Assembly: GCA_963664065.1 (NCBI GenBank)
Contig: OY760942.1
Location: 2,542,001-2,606,000 of the forward strand
Source: JABDJL01 sp963664065
GTDB lineage: Bacteria > Pseudomonadota > Gammaproteobacteria > Xanthomonadales > SZUA-36
Direction of reading: 5' to 3'
Length of the DNA: 64,000 bases
Below the pieces are notes generated by a model. That model was not told the DNA's origin, did not search any database, and saw nothing but the letters and a program-made list of their open reading frames with translations. Position numbers and translations under genes: made by a program. Every line of letters begins with the position of its first letter. The first letter of the stretch is position 1. This document shows, one piece after another, positions 1 to 9,698 of this stretch.

Positions 1-311
1 GACAAAGTGAACTCAACGCCACTGCGCTGGCGCGCCAGTAAAGCCATTTGTGCAGCGATTTCTTCGCTGACCGCACCGTGTGATTCAAGGTCCGGGCGAA
101 TCACCCCAAGCTGTGCTTCTTTCGCCTCGTAGCTGTAGGAAACATAGCCGCGATCAAACCAACGGGAGCTGCCCGGCGGATCAGTACAACACTTTGCAAT
201 CCAGCCGCCGGTGCAAGACTCGGCGGTGGCCAGGGACCAGCCCTTTTCTACCAGCGCATCAGCCACATCGAGGGTGGTCTCCCAGATCAACTCGTCGAGT
301 TCTTTTGTCAC
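1..311 (-). CDS. pncC: Nicotinamide-nucleotide amidase, CinA C-terminal type (partial)
   Basis: The reading frame begins at a GTG at 309-311 and runs off the left edge of the window, giving about 103 residues. It shows the TAESCTGG signature of the CinA C-terminal domain at about residues 29-36, followed by YSYEAKEAQLGV and HGAVSEE, both typical of the family. The family deamidates nicotinamide mononucleotide in pyridine nucleotide salvage. No N-terminal CinA domain precedes it, so this is the short stand-alone PncC form. It is divergent from mutS with 76 bases between the start codons. No ATG lies near the start, so GTG is the natural choice; its ribosome site is weak (ACAGG). Confidence 0.85.
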   Translation of the reverse strand, partial: MTKELDELIWETTLDVADALVEKGWSLATAESCTGGWIAKCCTDPPGSSRWFDRGYVSYSYEAKEAQLGVIRPDLESHGAVSEEIAAQMALLARQRSGVEFTL

Positions 312-387
312 TCTTTTATTACCTGTTTCCGCTCAGATCACTGTGTGAGTATTCATCAAATATAGTCATTACGTTACACTCTGGGTA

Positions 388-2973
388 ATGCCTTCTCCAG
401 CCGCCGCCAGCCTGTCCGGGCACACCCCGATGATGCAGCAGTATCTGCGCATCAAATCCGAGCACCCTGAATCACTGTTACTGTTCCGCATGGGTGACTT
501 TTACGAGTTATTCTACGAAGACGCACGCAGGGCTGCAGAGTTGCTCGATATTACCCTGACCACGCGTGGAGAATCCAATGGTTCGCCGATTCCAATGGCC
601 GGTGTGCCCTATCACGCTATCGAGAATTATCTCGCCCGGCTTTTACGCAGGGGCGTTTCAGCGGCAATTTGTGAACAAATCGGGTATCCTGCAACCAGCG
701 AGGGTCCGGTTGCCAGAGAGGTAGTTCGGGTGGTCACGCCCGGCACCGTGACCGATGAAGCATTGCTTCGGGACCGGCATGACAATCTTCTCGCCGCGGT
801 ATATTGCCAGGGTGACGAAATGGCCTTGGCCTGGCTGGACCTTTCTTCTGGCCTGTTCTCGGTCCGGAATATTCACTCAACCGCTGAACTGGATTCCCAA
901 CTGGAACGGTTGCAACCCGTTGAAATTCTCGTGGCTGAGGACTCGCCATTGTTGTCTCATTTGGGTGAGCAAAGCAATGCAAGACACAGGGCTCCCTGGC
1001 ATTTTGACCTGGCGTCTTCACTCCATTTGCTGAACGAACAATTTGATACCCGTAACTTATCAGGTTTCGGAATTGAAGCAGAAAATCCAGTGATTTCAGC
1101 CGCCGGTGCCTTATTGCAGTACGTTCAGGAGACCCAGCGCACCTCCCTGCCCCACCTGCTTGGCATCCGCCTGGAGCAGGAGGACGCACACCTGCATATT
1201 GACGCACCCACTCGCCGCAACCTTGAACTGTTGACCCACCCCATGGGCGAAAATCAACTCACAGTGGTTGGTGTCATGGACACAACGGTCACACCTATGG
1301 GTGGGCGCTTGCTGAGGCGATGGATTGCCAATCCCATTCGGGATCGCGAACAGTTGTCATGGAGGCATCAAACCATCGGCGCCTTGCTGGAATCCAATGC
1401 TCTTGACGAACTCCGCGAGCTCTTGCGCGGCGTAGGCGATGTGGAAAGGATTATGTCGAGAGTGGCACTATCCAGCGCCAGGCCCCGGGACCTTTCCACA
1501 TTGCGCAGCGCCCTGGCCATGGTGCCCCGCTTGCGTGCGCTTATCGACAGCCAGGATCAAACCAGGCTGGTACAACTTGCAGAAAGTCTGCCAGTGTTTC
1601 CTGAAATTCATGGCGTTCTTCAAAGCGCACTGGTGGACGAGCCACCCGTGCTGGCCCGTTCCGGCGGCGTCATTCGCAAGGGTTTTGACACGGAACTGGA
1701 TGATTTACGGGATTTATCGGAAAACGCCAGCGAATTTCTTCAGCAGTATGAGCAGCGCGAGCGAGAGCAGTCCGGAATCCCAACATTGAAGGTGGGTTAC
1801 AACCGGGTGCATGGTTATTACATCGAGATATCCCGGACCCTGGCAGACCGTGTTCCGACGCATTACACGAGGCGCCAGACACTAAAATCAGTCGAACGCT
1901 ATATCACCGAGGAGCTGAAGACCTTCGAAGACCAGGTTCTGTCAAGCAGGGAACGTGCCATGACGAGGGAGCAGCATTGTTATGAGCAACTGATTCAGGA
2001 ACTGCAGCGGTCATTACAGCCGCTGCAACTACTGGCCCGCTCCCTTGCACAGCTGGATGTCTTGTGTGGATTTTCGGAGCGTGCCGGGCAGCTCGACCTG
2101 TGTTGTCCTGAATTTCGTGAAGACTCGGGAATTGATATCACCGCCGGTCGGCACCCGGTGGTAGAAAATGTCCAACCGGAGCCATTCACACCCAACGATA
2201 CCCTGTTGTCGCCGGAGCGCCGTATGTTGGTGATTACCGGCCCCAATATGGGTGGCAAGTCCACTTACATGAGACAGACCGCGCTGATCGTGCTTCTGGC
2301 CCATGCCGGCAGCTGGGTTCCGGCCAAAAGTGCGGTGCTGGGCCCGATTGATCGAATTTTTACCCGCATCGGCGCTGGTGATGATCTTAGCCGGGGCCGA
2401 TCAACATTCATGGTTGAAATGACCGAAACGGCCAATATTCTCCACAACGCCACAGCAGATAGCCTGGTCCTGATGGATGAAATCGGCCGTGGAACCAGTA
2501 CCTACGACGGCCTTGCCCTGGCCTGGGCCAGTGCTGATTTCCTGGCTCAAAAAGTTCGGGCTTACACCCTTTTCGCGACCCACTATTTTGAACTTACACG
2601 GCTGGCTGAGTTGCTGGATAACGTCAACAATGTCCACCTGCAAGCCGTTGAGCACGGAGATCGAATCGTGTTTCTGCACGCGGTCAGGGAAGGACCTGCC
2701 AACCAGAGTTATGGACTGCAGGTTGCGGCGCTGGCCGGAATCCCGGCCCTGGTACTCAAAAACGCCAAAAGGCACTTGCGGGAACTCGAGTCCAGGCCTC
2801 CGGATTCACCACAGATGAGTCTCTTTACCACGGTCAACCCGGAGAATGAGGTATTGCAAGAAACAGATGAGTTGCGTGAACGCCTAGACTCTATCAGCCC
2901 GGAAGAAATGACCCCACGTCAGGCTTTGGACCTGCTTTTCGAATTGAAGGATACGGCCAAAAAGGCCGACTAA
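388..2973 (+). CDS. mutS: DNA mismatch repair protein MutS
   Basis: An 861-residue protein of normal MutS length. The mismatch-reading F-x-E motif lies in GDFYELF near residues 34-40. The P-loop GPNMGGKST is at about 618-626 and the Walker B region LVLMDEIGRGTST at about 693-705. The C-terminal TPRQALDLLFELK matches the helical end of the ATPase domain. MutS recognises mismatches and small loops and recruits MutL. The chosen ATG gives a short leader before MMQQYLRIK; a start at the tandem ATGs at 430 is also possible. Its stop overlaps the end of the convergent hslR gene by four bases. Confidence 0.98.
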   Translation: MPSPAAASLSGHTPMMQQYLRIKSEHPESLLLFRMGDFYELFYEDARRAAELLDITLTTRGESNGSPIPMAGVPYHAIENYLARLLRRGVSAAICEQIGYPATSEGPVAREVVRVVTPGTVTDEALLRDRHDNLLAAVYCQGDEMALAWLDLSSGLFSVRNIHSTAELDSQLERLQPVEILVAEDSPLLSHLGEQSNARHRAPWHFDLASSLHLLNEQFDTRNLSGFGIEAENPVISAAGALLQYVQETQRTSLPHLLGIRLEQEDAHLHIDAPTRRNLELLTHPMGENQLTVVGVMDTTVTPMGGRLLRRWIANPIRDREQLSWRHQTIGALLESNALDELRELLRGVGDVERIMSRVALSSARPRDLSTLRSALAMVPRLRALIDSQDQTRLVQLAESLPVFPEIHGVLQSALVDEPPVLARSGGVIRKGFDTELDDLRDLSENASEFLQQYEQREREQSGIPTLKVGYNRVHGYYIEISRTLADRVPTHYTRRQTLKSVERYITEELKTFEDQVLSSRERAMTREQHCYEQLIQELQRSLQPLQLLARSLAQLDVLCGFSERAGQLDLCCPEFREDSGIDITAGRHPVVENVQPEPFTPNDTLLSPERRMLVITGPNMGGKSTYMRQTALIVLLAHAGSWVPAKSAVLGPIDRIFTRIGAGDDLSRGRSTFMVEMTETANILHNATADSLVLMDEIGRGTSTYDGLALAWASADFLAQKVRAYTLFATHYFELTRLAELLDNVNNVHLQAVEHGDRIVFLHAVREGPANQSYGLQVAALAGIPALVLKNAKRHLRELESRPPDSPQMSLFTTVNPENEVLQETDELRERLDSISPEEMTPRQALDLLFELKDTAKKAD

Positions 2974-3362
2974 TTTTCCTCTCCTTCGCGGCGAAACCGG
3001 ATGATTTTACGCCGCTGCTTTTTGTCCGGCCTGCGTTCCCTTCCTGCCCTTGAGGCACGTTGTAAAGCGCGCTGCTCAGCCGCAGCTTCACGTTTTTGCT
3101 GACTTTCATCATCCTCCTGGTAAAGCTTTTGTGCTTCAAGCGGCGGACCACGGCGGTCGCTTAACATCATCACGGTTATAGAATACTGTTCTACGCCGCG
3201 TTGAATCCGCAAATTGTCATCGAGGACAAGCGTTCTGCCCGGTTTGACCCTGGCTCCATTCAGATGAACTTTTCCACCGGTGATCGCTGTACGGGCCTTG
3301 GAACGTGTTTTGAAAAACCGTGCAGCCCACAGCCATTTATCTATGCGAACCTTTTCGCTCAC
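2970..3362 (-). CDS. hslR: Heat shock protein Hsp15 (S4-domain RNA-binding protein)
   Basis: A 130-residue protein with an N-terminal S4 domain (RIDKWLWAARFFKTRSKA from residue 6, then GGKVHLNGARVKPG) and a highly basic C-terminal tail rich in Arg, Lys and Gln. This matches Hsp15, which binds stalled 50S subunits carrying nascent chains and helps recycle them. The gene converges on mutS with a four-base overlap and lies just downstream of htpG on the same strand, a fitting pairing of two heat-shock genes. Confidence 0.93.
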   Translation of the reverse strand: MSEKVRIDKWLWAARFFKTRSKARTAITGGKVHLNGARVKPGRTLVLDDNLRIQRGVEQYSITVMMLSDRRGPPLEAQKLYQEDDESQQKREAAAEQRALQRASRAGRERRPDKKQRRKIIRFRREGEEN

Positions 3363-3406
3363 CTTTTGTAACCTACCTCAAATTCAGAACCTGAACTTTC
3401 GGAATC

Positions 3407-5296
3407 TTAGTCCACAGACGCCATTTCTAACATCAGACGGTTCATACGCTGAACGAAAGATACCGGATCTTTCAATTGCCCCCCCTCGGACAGCACGGCT
3501 TGCTCGTGGAGTAAATGTGTCAAATCGGAGAAACCCGAATCTTCTTCCGACTCGCTTAGGCGTTTATACAAAGGATGATCAAGGTTGACTTCCAAAGTGG
3601 GGCGGGATGCAGGAAGATCCTGGCCTGCCTGCTCCAGCATTTGGCGCATGTGCAAGGCCAATTCCTGCTCACCAAACACAAGACAGGATGCGGATTCGGT
3701 TAGACGGTTACTGGCGCGCACCTCGCTCACTTCTTCTCCAAGCACCGTTGTCATCTTTGTCAGGGTATCGTTTTCTGTCTTTTCCTTGTCTTTCTGCTCA
3801 TCCCTGGATTCTGTCTCGCCGCCCAGGTCCACAACGCCCTTGGCTACAGAACGGAAGGGCTTGCCCTGAAACTCCGTGAAATAACCCATCATCCACTCAT
3901 CGATCCGGTCAGACATCAGCAGTACCTCAACGCCCTTTTTACGGAAAATTTCAAGATGAGGGCTGTTACTAGCTGAGCGATGATTCTCAGAAGTTACATA
4001 CCAAATGGTGTCCTGATCCTTCGGCATCCGTTCAAGGTACTGCTCAAGACTGGTGCGTTGATCGGTATTGCCGTCGTGCGTAGATGCAAACCTCAAAAGA
4101 CCGGCAATCTTTTCACGGTTGGACATATCTTCTACGACACCTTCTTTGAGCACCGCACCAAACTCTTCCCAGAACCTGGTGTATTGATCACCGCCTCTGC
4201 CCGCCATCCTTTCAAGCAGGTCAAGGCTGCGTTTGACCACCGCTGCGCGCATTTTCCGGATCCCTTCGTTTTCCTGCAACAATTCACGCGATACGTTAAG
4301 CGGCAGGTCGTCGGAATCGACTACTCCACGCACGAACCTGAGGTAATGTGGCAACAACTGTTCTGCGGCATCCATGATGAAAACACGGCGAACGTACAGC
4401 CGTAATCCGCTGCGCTCATCGCGCTGTAACATTATATCCAACGGCGCACGCGATGGAATGTACAAAAGGTTGGTGTAGTTATGGTTTCCCTCAACCTGGT
4501 TGTGTGTCCAGTCCAGCGCATCTTCGAGGTCATGACTCAGGTGCTTATAGAAAGACTGGTAATCATCGTCGCTAATCTCGGATTTTGACAAAGTCCATAG
4601 TGCCGAAGCCTGGTTAATGGATGTCCAGCCAGGTTCGCCATCTTCCTTCTCTTCCCTGAGACGTATCGGGAACCCGATATGATCGGAATATCGCGTCACC
4701 AGTGAACGCAATGTCCATGACTGAAGAAACTCAGACTCTGCCTCTTTCAAGTGCAGAATAATCTCGGTGCCATGATGTTCACGATCTTCATTGCTGATTT
4801 CGTATTCGCCAGCGCCGTCTGATGACCAGCGTACTCCCTGACCGGGTTCATCCCCGGCCCGACGGGTCAGGACTGTTACCTGGTCAGCGACAATAAAAGA
4901 CGAATAGAAACCAACACCGAATCGACCGATCAATTTTTGATCCAGGTCTGAATCACCTGATACCTGCTTGAGAAACTGGCGCGTACCCGATTTTGCAATG
5001 GTGCCTATATTCTCGGTTACTTCTTCAAAGTTCATACCTATGCCGTTGTCACGGATTATGAGTTCGTGCTTTTCGCTGTCAATTTCGATATCAATATTAA
5101 ACTCGGAATCACCTGACAACAGGGCCTCGTCCTGCAAGGCTTCAAATCGCAATTTGTCACAGGCATCCGAAGCATTTGAAATCAATTCACGAAGAAAAAT
5201 TTCTTTATTTGAATAGAGCGAATTAACCACCAGCTTAAGTACTTCACGCACCTCAGCCTGGAATGAATGTTTTTGTGCTTTATTTTTGTTGCTCAT
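3407..5296 (-). CDS. htpG: Molecular chaperone HtpG (Hsp90)
   Basis: A 629-residue Hsp90. The GHKL ATPase motifs are present: ELISNASDA (about 37-45), DNGIGM and GRFGVGFYSSF. The open frame extends 18 codons upstream to 5350, but the start at 5296 is preferred because it follows AGGCAG at the right distance and gives the family length and the familiar MSNK opening. As in bacterial Hsp90s, the C-terminus lacks the eukaryotic MEEVD tail. HtpG is a cytosolic dimer that remodels client proteins under stress. It lies upstream of hslR. Confidence 0.97.
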   Translation of the reverse strand: MSNKNKAQKHSFQAEVREVLKLVVNSLYSNKEIFLRELISNASDACDKLRFEALQDEALLSGDSEFNIDIEIDSEKHELIIRDNGIGMNFEEVTENIGTIAKSGTRQFLKQVSGDSDLDQKLIGRFGVGFYSSFIVADQVTVLTRRAGDEPGQGVRWSSDGAGEYEISNEDREHHGTEIILHLKEAESEFLQSWTLRSLVTRYSDHIGFPIRLREEKEDGEPGWTSINQASALWTLSKSEISDDDYQSFYKHLSHDLEDALDWTHNQVEGNHNYTNLLYIPSRAPLDIMLQRDERSGLRLYVRRVFIMDAAEQLLPHYLRFVRGVVDSDDLPLNVSRELLQENEGIRKMRAAVVKRSLDLLERMAGRGGDQYTRFWEEFGAVLKEGVVEDMSNREKIAGLLRFASTHDGNTDQRTSLEQYLERMPKDQDTIWYVTSENHRSASNSPHLEIFRKKGVEVLLMSDRIDEWMMGYFTEFQGKPFRSVAKGVVDLGGETESRDEQKDKEKTENDTLTKMTTVLGEEVSEVRASNRLTESASCLVFGEQELALHMRQMLEQAGQDLPASRPTLEVNLDHPLYKRLSESEEDSGFSDLTHLLHEQAVLSEGGQLKDPVSFVQRMNRLMLEMASVD

Positions 5297-5393
5297 GTCT
5301 GCCTGCGTGTGTGCTGCCTGGTGAAATTGAATTACTGTTTGCCAGAACATAAGGCCGGCAGCCCCGTATTCAACTGCAAATGCGTTTTTTCAG

Positions 5394-5421
5394 GCAAAAA
5401 GAAGCCCGCTGGATGCGGGCT
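5394..5421 (-). terminator. Intrinsic terminator after rplS
   Basis: On the minus strand a perfect 7-bp stem (AGCCCGC, loop ATCCA, GCGGGCT) at 5403-5421 is followed by TCTTTTT. It lies about 57 bases past the rplS stop, at the end of the rpsP-rimM-trmD-rplS operon, and is a textbook Rho-independent terminator. Confidence 0.85.
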
Positions 5422-5477
5422 GCTTTGGTATGTCCAGTCAATATCAGCCTTTGGGAAATCCCAAAACCGGTGAATCC

Positions 5478-5825
5478 CTACTTGAGCTTCTCGCGAATAC
5501 GGGCAGCTTTGCCTTCCCGCCCTCTCAGGTAATAAAGTTTGGCACGGCGGACATCACCTCTGCGCTTCACTTTGACCGAGTCTATGAGCGGGCTGTAAGT
5601 CTGAAAAACCCGTTCGACTCCCGTGCCGTGTGACATCTTGCGCACTGTGAAAGCAGAATTAAGCCCTCGGTTGCGGATCGCAATGACCACACCCTCAAAA
5701 GCCTGTAGTCGCTCGCGGTTGCCCTCCTTGACTTTCACGCTAACGATAACTGTATCGCCCGGCGCAAACTCGGGGAGTTCGCGGGTCATTTGCTCTTTGT
5801 TAATTTCGTCAATGATCCTGTTCAT
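5478..5825 (-). CDS. rplS: 50S ribosomal protein L19
   Basis: A 115-residue L19 of normal length, with the conserved GDTVIVSVKVKEG, FEGVVIAIRNRG and RRAKLYYLRGREGKAARIREK blocks. L19 sits at the 30S-50S interface. It is the last gene of the operon, 24 bases after trmD and followed by an intrinsic terminator. Confidence 0.97.
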   Translation of the reverse strand: MNRIIDEINKEQMTRELPEFAPGDTVIVSVKVKEGNRERLQAFEGVVIAIRNRGLNSAFTVRKMSHGTGVERVFQTYSPLIDSVKVKRRGDVRRAKLYYLRGREGKAARIREKLK

Positions 5826-5849
5826 TGCTCTTTCCTTCTCAAGCCGGCT

Positions 5850-6611
5850 TTATTTGCCGGTTTCGTCGTGTTCCAATTCCACTTCCCGCCTGAATTCCTT
5901 CAGCAACAGCCGGGCCTCTTCATCCAATTCGGCTATATTGAGCAAGTCGGGCCTTCGCAGCCAGGTCCTGCCCAGTGCCTGTTTTCTTCGCCAGCGCCGG
6001 ATCGCTTCGTGATCGCCTGACATCAAAACCCGCGGCACTTCCAGATTCTCCACACTTTCCGGCCTGGAATAGTGCGGATGATCAAGCAAGCCATCCATAA
6101 ATGAATCCTGTTTAGCAGACTCATCGTCTCCCAGGACCCCTGGAATCAAGCGTACCACTGCATCTATCACAACTGCCGCAGCCAACTCCCCGCCGCTGAT
6201 AACGTAGTCTCCTATGGACCACTCTTCATCCACTTCGAGATCGATTAACCTTTCATCGATCCCTTCATAACGGCCGCACACTAGTATTAACCCCGGTCGT
6301 ATAGCCAGATCTTTTATGGCTCCCTGGTTCAGTTTGCGGCCCTGGGGGCTTAGCAAGCTGACTTTGCACTCTTTGGACTGGTCTTCTTTTGCTGCGTTAA
6401 TGGTACTGCGCAAAGGCTCAACCGTCATCACCATCCCCGGCCCACCACCGTAAGGGCGGTCGTCAACCGAGCGATGTCTGTCACGGGTAAAATCTCTTGG
6501 ATTCCTTACCCTGACATGGACCTTGCCATGCTGGATGGCACGTCCGGTTACCCCCAGGCCACTCATTGCCCGGAATGCATCCGGAAACAGCGTGATGACT
6601 TCAATTTTCAC
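5850..6611 (-). CDS. trmD: tRNA (guanine-N1)-methyltransferase TrmD
   Basis: A 253-residue SPOUT methyltransferase making m1G37 in tRNAs. Hallmarks are YGGGPGM (about 54-60), CGRYEGIDER (about 112-121) and SIGDYVISGGE (about 132-142), the last belonging to the deep trefoil knot that binds S-adenosylmethionine. m1G37 prevents +1 frameshifting. It follows rimM by five bases and precedes rplS, the conserved operon order. Confidence 0.97.
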   Translation of the reverse strand: MKIEVITLFPDAFRAMSGLGVTGRAIQHGKVHVRVRNPRDFTRDRHRSVDDRPYGGGPGMVMTVEPLRSTINAAKEDQSKECKVSLLSPQGRKLNQGAIKDLAIRPGLILVCGRYEGIDERLIDLEVDEEWSIGDYVISGGELAAAVVIDAVVRLIPGVLGDDESAKQDSFMDGLLDHPHYSRPESVENLEVPRVLMSGDHEAIRRWRRKQALGRTWLRRPDLLNIAELDEEARLLLKEFRREVELEHDETGK

Positions 6612-6616
6612 GCGGC

Positions 6617-7138
6617 CTACGCCAGGTAGTCCGCTTCCCAGTCCACGATCAGCCGGCCCGCTTGCAGGTCTACGCTGATAACAAAGTGGCCCGGAACAAA
6701 CGGAATCATCCGTTCACGATCACCATCCACAACCATTACGTCGTGAGCGCCCGTTTCCATCATTTTGACGATGTGCCCCAGCTCAACACCATCCTTCGTT
6801 TCCACGACCAGTCCTTCAAGGTCTGACCAATAGTATTCGTTTTCAACAGGGTTCGGCATCTGATCCCGGAATACCGCGATTCCCAAACCGGTCAGTTTAC
6901 TTGCCTGTTCCCGATTTTCTACACCTGGCAGGGACGCGACAATTGTCTTGCCCTGGGGTCTGCCTTCGATGATTTTGACCGGGTTCCTGTCATCTCCGAG
7001 CAACCATGGCTGATATGCCAATATTGCTTCGCGCGGACTGGTCCAGGAATGAATCTTGAGCCAGCCCTTGATACCGGAAACCCCGGTAATAACTCCCAGC
7101 GGTACCAGCTTCCGATCCCGCTGATCTCTTCCGCTCAC
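6617..7138 (-). CDS. rimM: Ribosome maturation factor RimM
   Basis: A 173-residue protein with the N-terminal RimM beta-barrel (LGVITGVSGIKGWLKIHSWTSP) and a PRC-barrel-like C-terminal half ending FVPGHFVISVDLQAGRLIVDWEADYL. RimM binds ribosomal protein S19 and assists 30S head assembly. It lies between rpsP and trmD with spacings of nine and five bases, so it is almost certainly cotranscribed. Confidence 0.96.
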   Translation of the reverse strand: MSGRDQRDRKLVPLGVITGVSGIKGWLKIHSWTSPREAILAYQPWLLGDDRNPVKIIEGRPQGKTIVASLPGVENREQASKLTGLGIAVFRDQMPNPVENEYYWSDLEGLVVETKDGVELGHIVKMMETGAHDVMVVDGDRERMIPFVPGHFVISVDLQAGRLIVDWEADYLA

Positions 7139-7147
7139 ACCAATCCT

Positions 7148-7399
7148 CTAAGAACCAGCTCCCCGGGCTTCAGTCACAAGGTGCTTCACACGCTCACTTA
7201 GTTGTGCTCCAACACTGGTCCAGTATTCAACACGTTCGAGGTTAACCCTGAGCCGTTCTTCCTGGCCGCGGGCGATCGGATTGAAAAACCCAATACGCTC
7301 AATCCTTCTTCCATCTCGTTTGTTGCGACTGTCCGTTACCACGATGTGGTAGAAGGGCCGCTTCTTTGCACCACCTCGTGCCAATCTGATTTTTACCAT
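7148..7399 (-). CDS. rpsP: 30S ribosomal protein S16
   Basis: An 83-residue S16 with the conserved MVKIRLARGGAKKRPFYHIV opening and RIERIGFFNP. The frame stays open to a TTG at 7420, but the ATG at 7399 has AAAAGG nine bases upstream and restores the universal S16 N-terminus, so it is chosen. It is first in the rpsP-rimM-trmD-rplS operon. The 276 bases upstream contain no gene I can support, only a perfect 7-bp hairpin (CATGGTC, ACG, GACCATG) at 7458-7474. Confidence 0.97.
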   Translation of the reverse strand: MVKIRLARGGAKKRPFYHIVVTDSRNKRDGRRIERIGFFNPIARGQEERLRVNLERVEYWTSVGAQLSERVKHLVTEARGAGS

Positions 7400-7675
7400 T
7401 CCAAAAAACCTTTTAATCAATGGCCCTGCGAGCTACGCAATGGCCCGGTCCATGCCTCATGGTCACGGACCATGTTCGCTTTGTTTGTCGTGGCGCTGTC
7501 TGCCACAACTGTCTAATTTACAGTTGAATGCAGCAGGGCCCAGGAAACCGCGCATTTTAACCCCATTTCGTGCAAAAGAAAACTATAGCGCACTGGTTTA
7601 TGGCACTTCTCTGGCCAGCGGATCAATCCTTAATTTTTTCTTACTTGCCGGCGTGCTCATTGATGGCTAATCTCA

Positions 7676-8249
7676 ATGAGAATTGTAGAGCAATTAGCGA
7701 AACCTTTGGCGAAGAAATCTTTCAAAATCAGCACTTCCCGGCTCATTCTACGCGAATTCAATGCGCAGGATGCCGAAGCTCTGTTCCACTTGAACAGTAA
7801 TCCAGATGTGTTGCGCTATACCGGCGATGAGCCGTTTCAGGACGTTGAAGCCGCTGATGACTTCATAGCCAACTACACCCATTACCACCAACACGGCTTT
7901 GGGCGGTGGGCTGTGACCAGCCTGGAAACCGGTGATTTCATGGGATTTTGTGGACTACGAAGGTCTGGATCCACTGGTGATGTAGACCTTGGATTCCGCT
8001 TGTTTCAGAGATACTGGGCGCAAGGTTACGCGACTGAAGCCGCACAGGCTGCAATGTCTGCCGGATTCGACCAGTTTGGGCTTGATTTCATCACAGGTCG
8101 TGTCATGCGCGAAAACCTGCCTTCGATCACTGTTCTGCAAAAAACTCGGTATGCAGTTTCGCGAGTTGAGCGAAGAAAACGAGTTGATCTGGTTGATCTA
8201 TGCAATTACAGCCGATGAATTCAGGTGCAGGGATAACGCTCAGGGATAA
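7676..8249 (+). pseudogene. RimJ/RimL-type GNAT acetyltransferase, frameshifted
   Basis: The first frame (7676-8218) encodes a clear GNAT protein: ISTSRLILREF, the acceptor strand DVDLGFRLFQRYWAQGYATEAAQAA and RVMRENLPSITVLQK. After the A6 run at 8139-8144 it turns into unrelated sequence. Removing one A brings in the other frame (to 8249), which continues naturally as LGMQFRELSEENELIWLIYAITADEF, the expected end of the fold. This is a one-base homopolymer insertion: a true pseudogene, a contingency tract or a sequencing error. The corrected protein is about 190 residues. The start codon is uncertain because no strong ribosome site is visible. Confidence 0.8.
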
Positions 8250-8265
8250 CACTGACGGACATCGA

Positions 8266-9690
8266 TTAAATCAAGCCCTCTACCCAAGGCCCCGTGATGG
8301 CGCATGTAAATCCCGGATTGTAAACATTGGCAAACATCCATTGACCGTCCGGTGAGAAACACGCCCCGGCCCACTCGGCCTGTAAAGCCGTGTCCTCCAG
8401 CACAAACCCGAATTGTGAACCGCTCATCATCGGGTTGAGACGAGCAAACGCGAACAAATCACCAGATGCCGGGAGACCTGCAAGATACTGACCAATCTTG
8501 TTCCCTTCTTCCCGGTCTTCACAGATCACCAGGCTACCCCGAGGGCTGATAACGATGCTGTCCGGGCCTGAGAACCCACCCCGGCCAGGCGCCTCGTAGA
8601 CGAGTTCCAGCGTTGATTTTGCCAGGTCCAGCCGGAACACGTAGCCGCTTTTCGCGACACCGCTATTTTTTGACGTGAAAAAAACTTCTTCATCACCACA
8701 AATTACCCCTTCAAGGGCGCGAAATGCTGAACCACCGGCATCAAGTCCCTGCGACACAACGCCCTTTCCGTCATGAGAATTCGGTGAATTGCCTCTTCCT
8801 GGCTCGTCTATGTCTACCCAGCTTACGGCCATCGGGCTAAACAGGCTGATAGCTTCAATCAATTCGGGATAACCATCCACCTTCAGCATTTGAAGCTTTC
8901 CACCAGCGCTGAGTTGGCCCGGAACATGAGGAATATATTGATAAAAACCAGCCTTGGGTTTTCTGTCTTCGGTCATGTAGACAATGCCAGTAACAGGATC
9001 AACAGCGGCTGCTTCGTGCCAGAATTGGCCCATTTCCCAAATGGGTTCGGGGTCTCTGACAGCTTCAGCACCGACTTCAAAGACATAGCCATGGCGGCGT
9101 TGGGCGTCTTTGATGGCCCAGTTCCTCTGTTGGGTCTCTATACCAAAATGTGCCTGATCCGGCGTAAAAACTGCTTCTTCGCAGCTTAACCAAGTGCCCC
9201 AGGGCGTAACCCCACCCCCACAATTGTTGAGAGTGCCATTCAGGCTGACGAATGCCCGTTCCATTTTTTCATCCGAAGTATCAAAGACCAGGTTCGTCGT
9301 GCCACCGCCGGTAACGTCCCAGGCGCTCTCAGTATCGCCGAACGGGCCGCTTGAACCGCGTAATTCGTGGTTACAAACCAGTGTAACGAGCTTTCCGTTT
9401 CCCGCGATAACACCCATACCATCACAACGCCCCGGGCCCGGAAATCCGTCACTCATCTCCTGCTCTGCCCAGGCAAAGGTGTGATATCTAAAGCCCTCAG
9501 GAAGCATCAGTAAAGCCTGTCCGGTGGTTTCATCGCGCACCGGTCGAAGCGGACCAAGGGCTTCGTGAACGCCAGGTGCTTCACCCCGATTTCTGAAATT
9601 CTGTAACCCTGCCAGGCCCAGGCCAATACCGCCCGCAGCCAGCAGGCCTGTCTTGATGAATTTACGTCTGGACCCTGCTGCCCCCATCAT
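8266..9690 (-). CDS. PhoX-family (DUF839) phosphatase-like protein, Tat-exported
   Basis: A 474-residue protein with a twin-arginine signal (SRRKFIKTGLLAAGG, about residues 7-21), so folded export to the periplasm is likely. The body shows repeated beta-propeller-like blocks typical of the PhoX/DUF839 family: CDGMGVIAGNGKLVTLVCNHEL, NNCGGGVTPWGTWLSCEE, GQFWHEAAAVDPVTGIVYMTED, GPDSIVISPRGSLVICED and GACFSPDGQWMFANVYNPG. PhoX enzymes are calcium/iron-dependent alkaline phosphatases, but many relatives have unknown substrates, so phosphatase activity is only family inference. It sits between the ffh remnant and rpsP, where ffh normally abuts the S16 operon. Two ATGs in tandem (9690 and 9687) could serve as start. 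Confidence 0.85.
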   Translation of the reverse strand: MMGAAGSRRKFIKTGLLAAGGIGLGLAGLQNFRNRGEAPGVHEALGPLRPVRDETTGQALLMLPEGFRYHTFAWAEQEMSDGFPGPGRCDGMGVIAGNGKLVTLVCNHELRGSSGPFGDTESAWDVTGGGTTNLVFDTSDEKMERAFVSLNGTLNNCGGGVTPWGTWLSCEEAVFTPDQAHFGIETQQRNWAIKDAQRRHGYVFEVGAEAVRDPEPIWEMGQFWHEAAAVDPVTGIVYMTEDRKPKAGFYQYIPHVPGQLSAGGKLQMLKVDGYPELIEAISLFSPMAVSWVDIDEPGRGNSPNSHDGKGVVSQGLDAGGSAFRALEGVICGDEEVFFTSKNSGVAKSGYVFRLDLAKSTLELVYEAPGRGGFSGPDSIVISPRGSLVICEDREEGNKIGQYLAGLPASGDLFAFARLNPMMSGSQFGFVLEDTALQAEWAGACFSPDGQWMFANVYNPGFTCAITGPWVEGLI

Positions 9691-9698
9691 CTGGTTGC

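Noticed and set aside
734..1207. Long antisense frame inside mutS
   Set aside because: It overlaps a certain gene, has no recognisable domain and arises from codon bias on the opposite strand. The same applies to most long antisense frames in the window, for example at 14708-15639, 33834-34310 and 58245-58958.
7400..7675. Small frames upstream of rpsP
   Set aside because: They show no family features and no ribosome sites; the region is more likely to be the operon leader.
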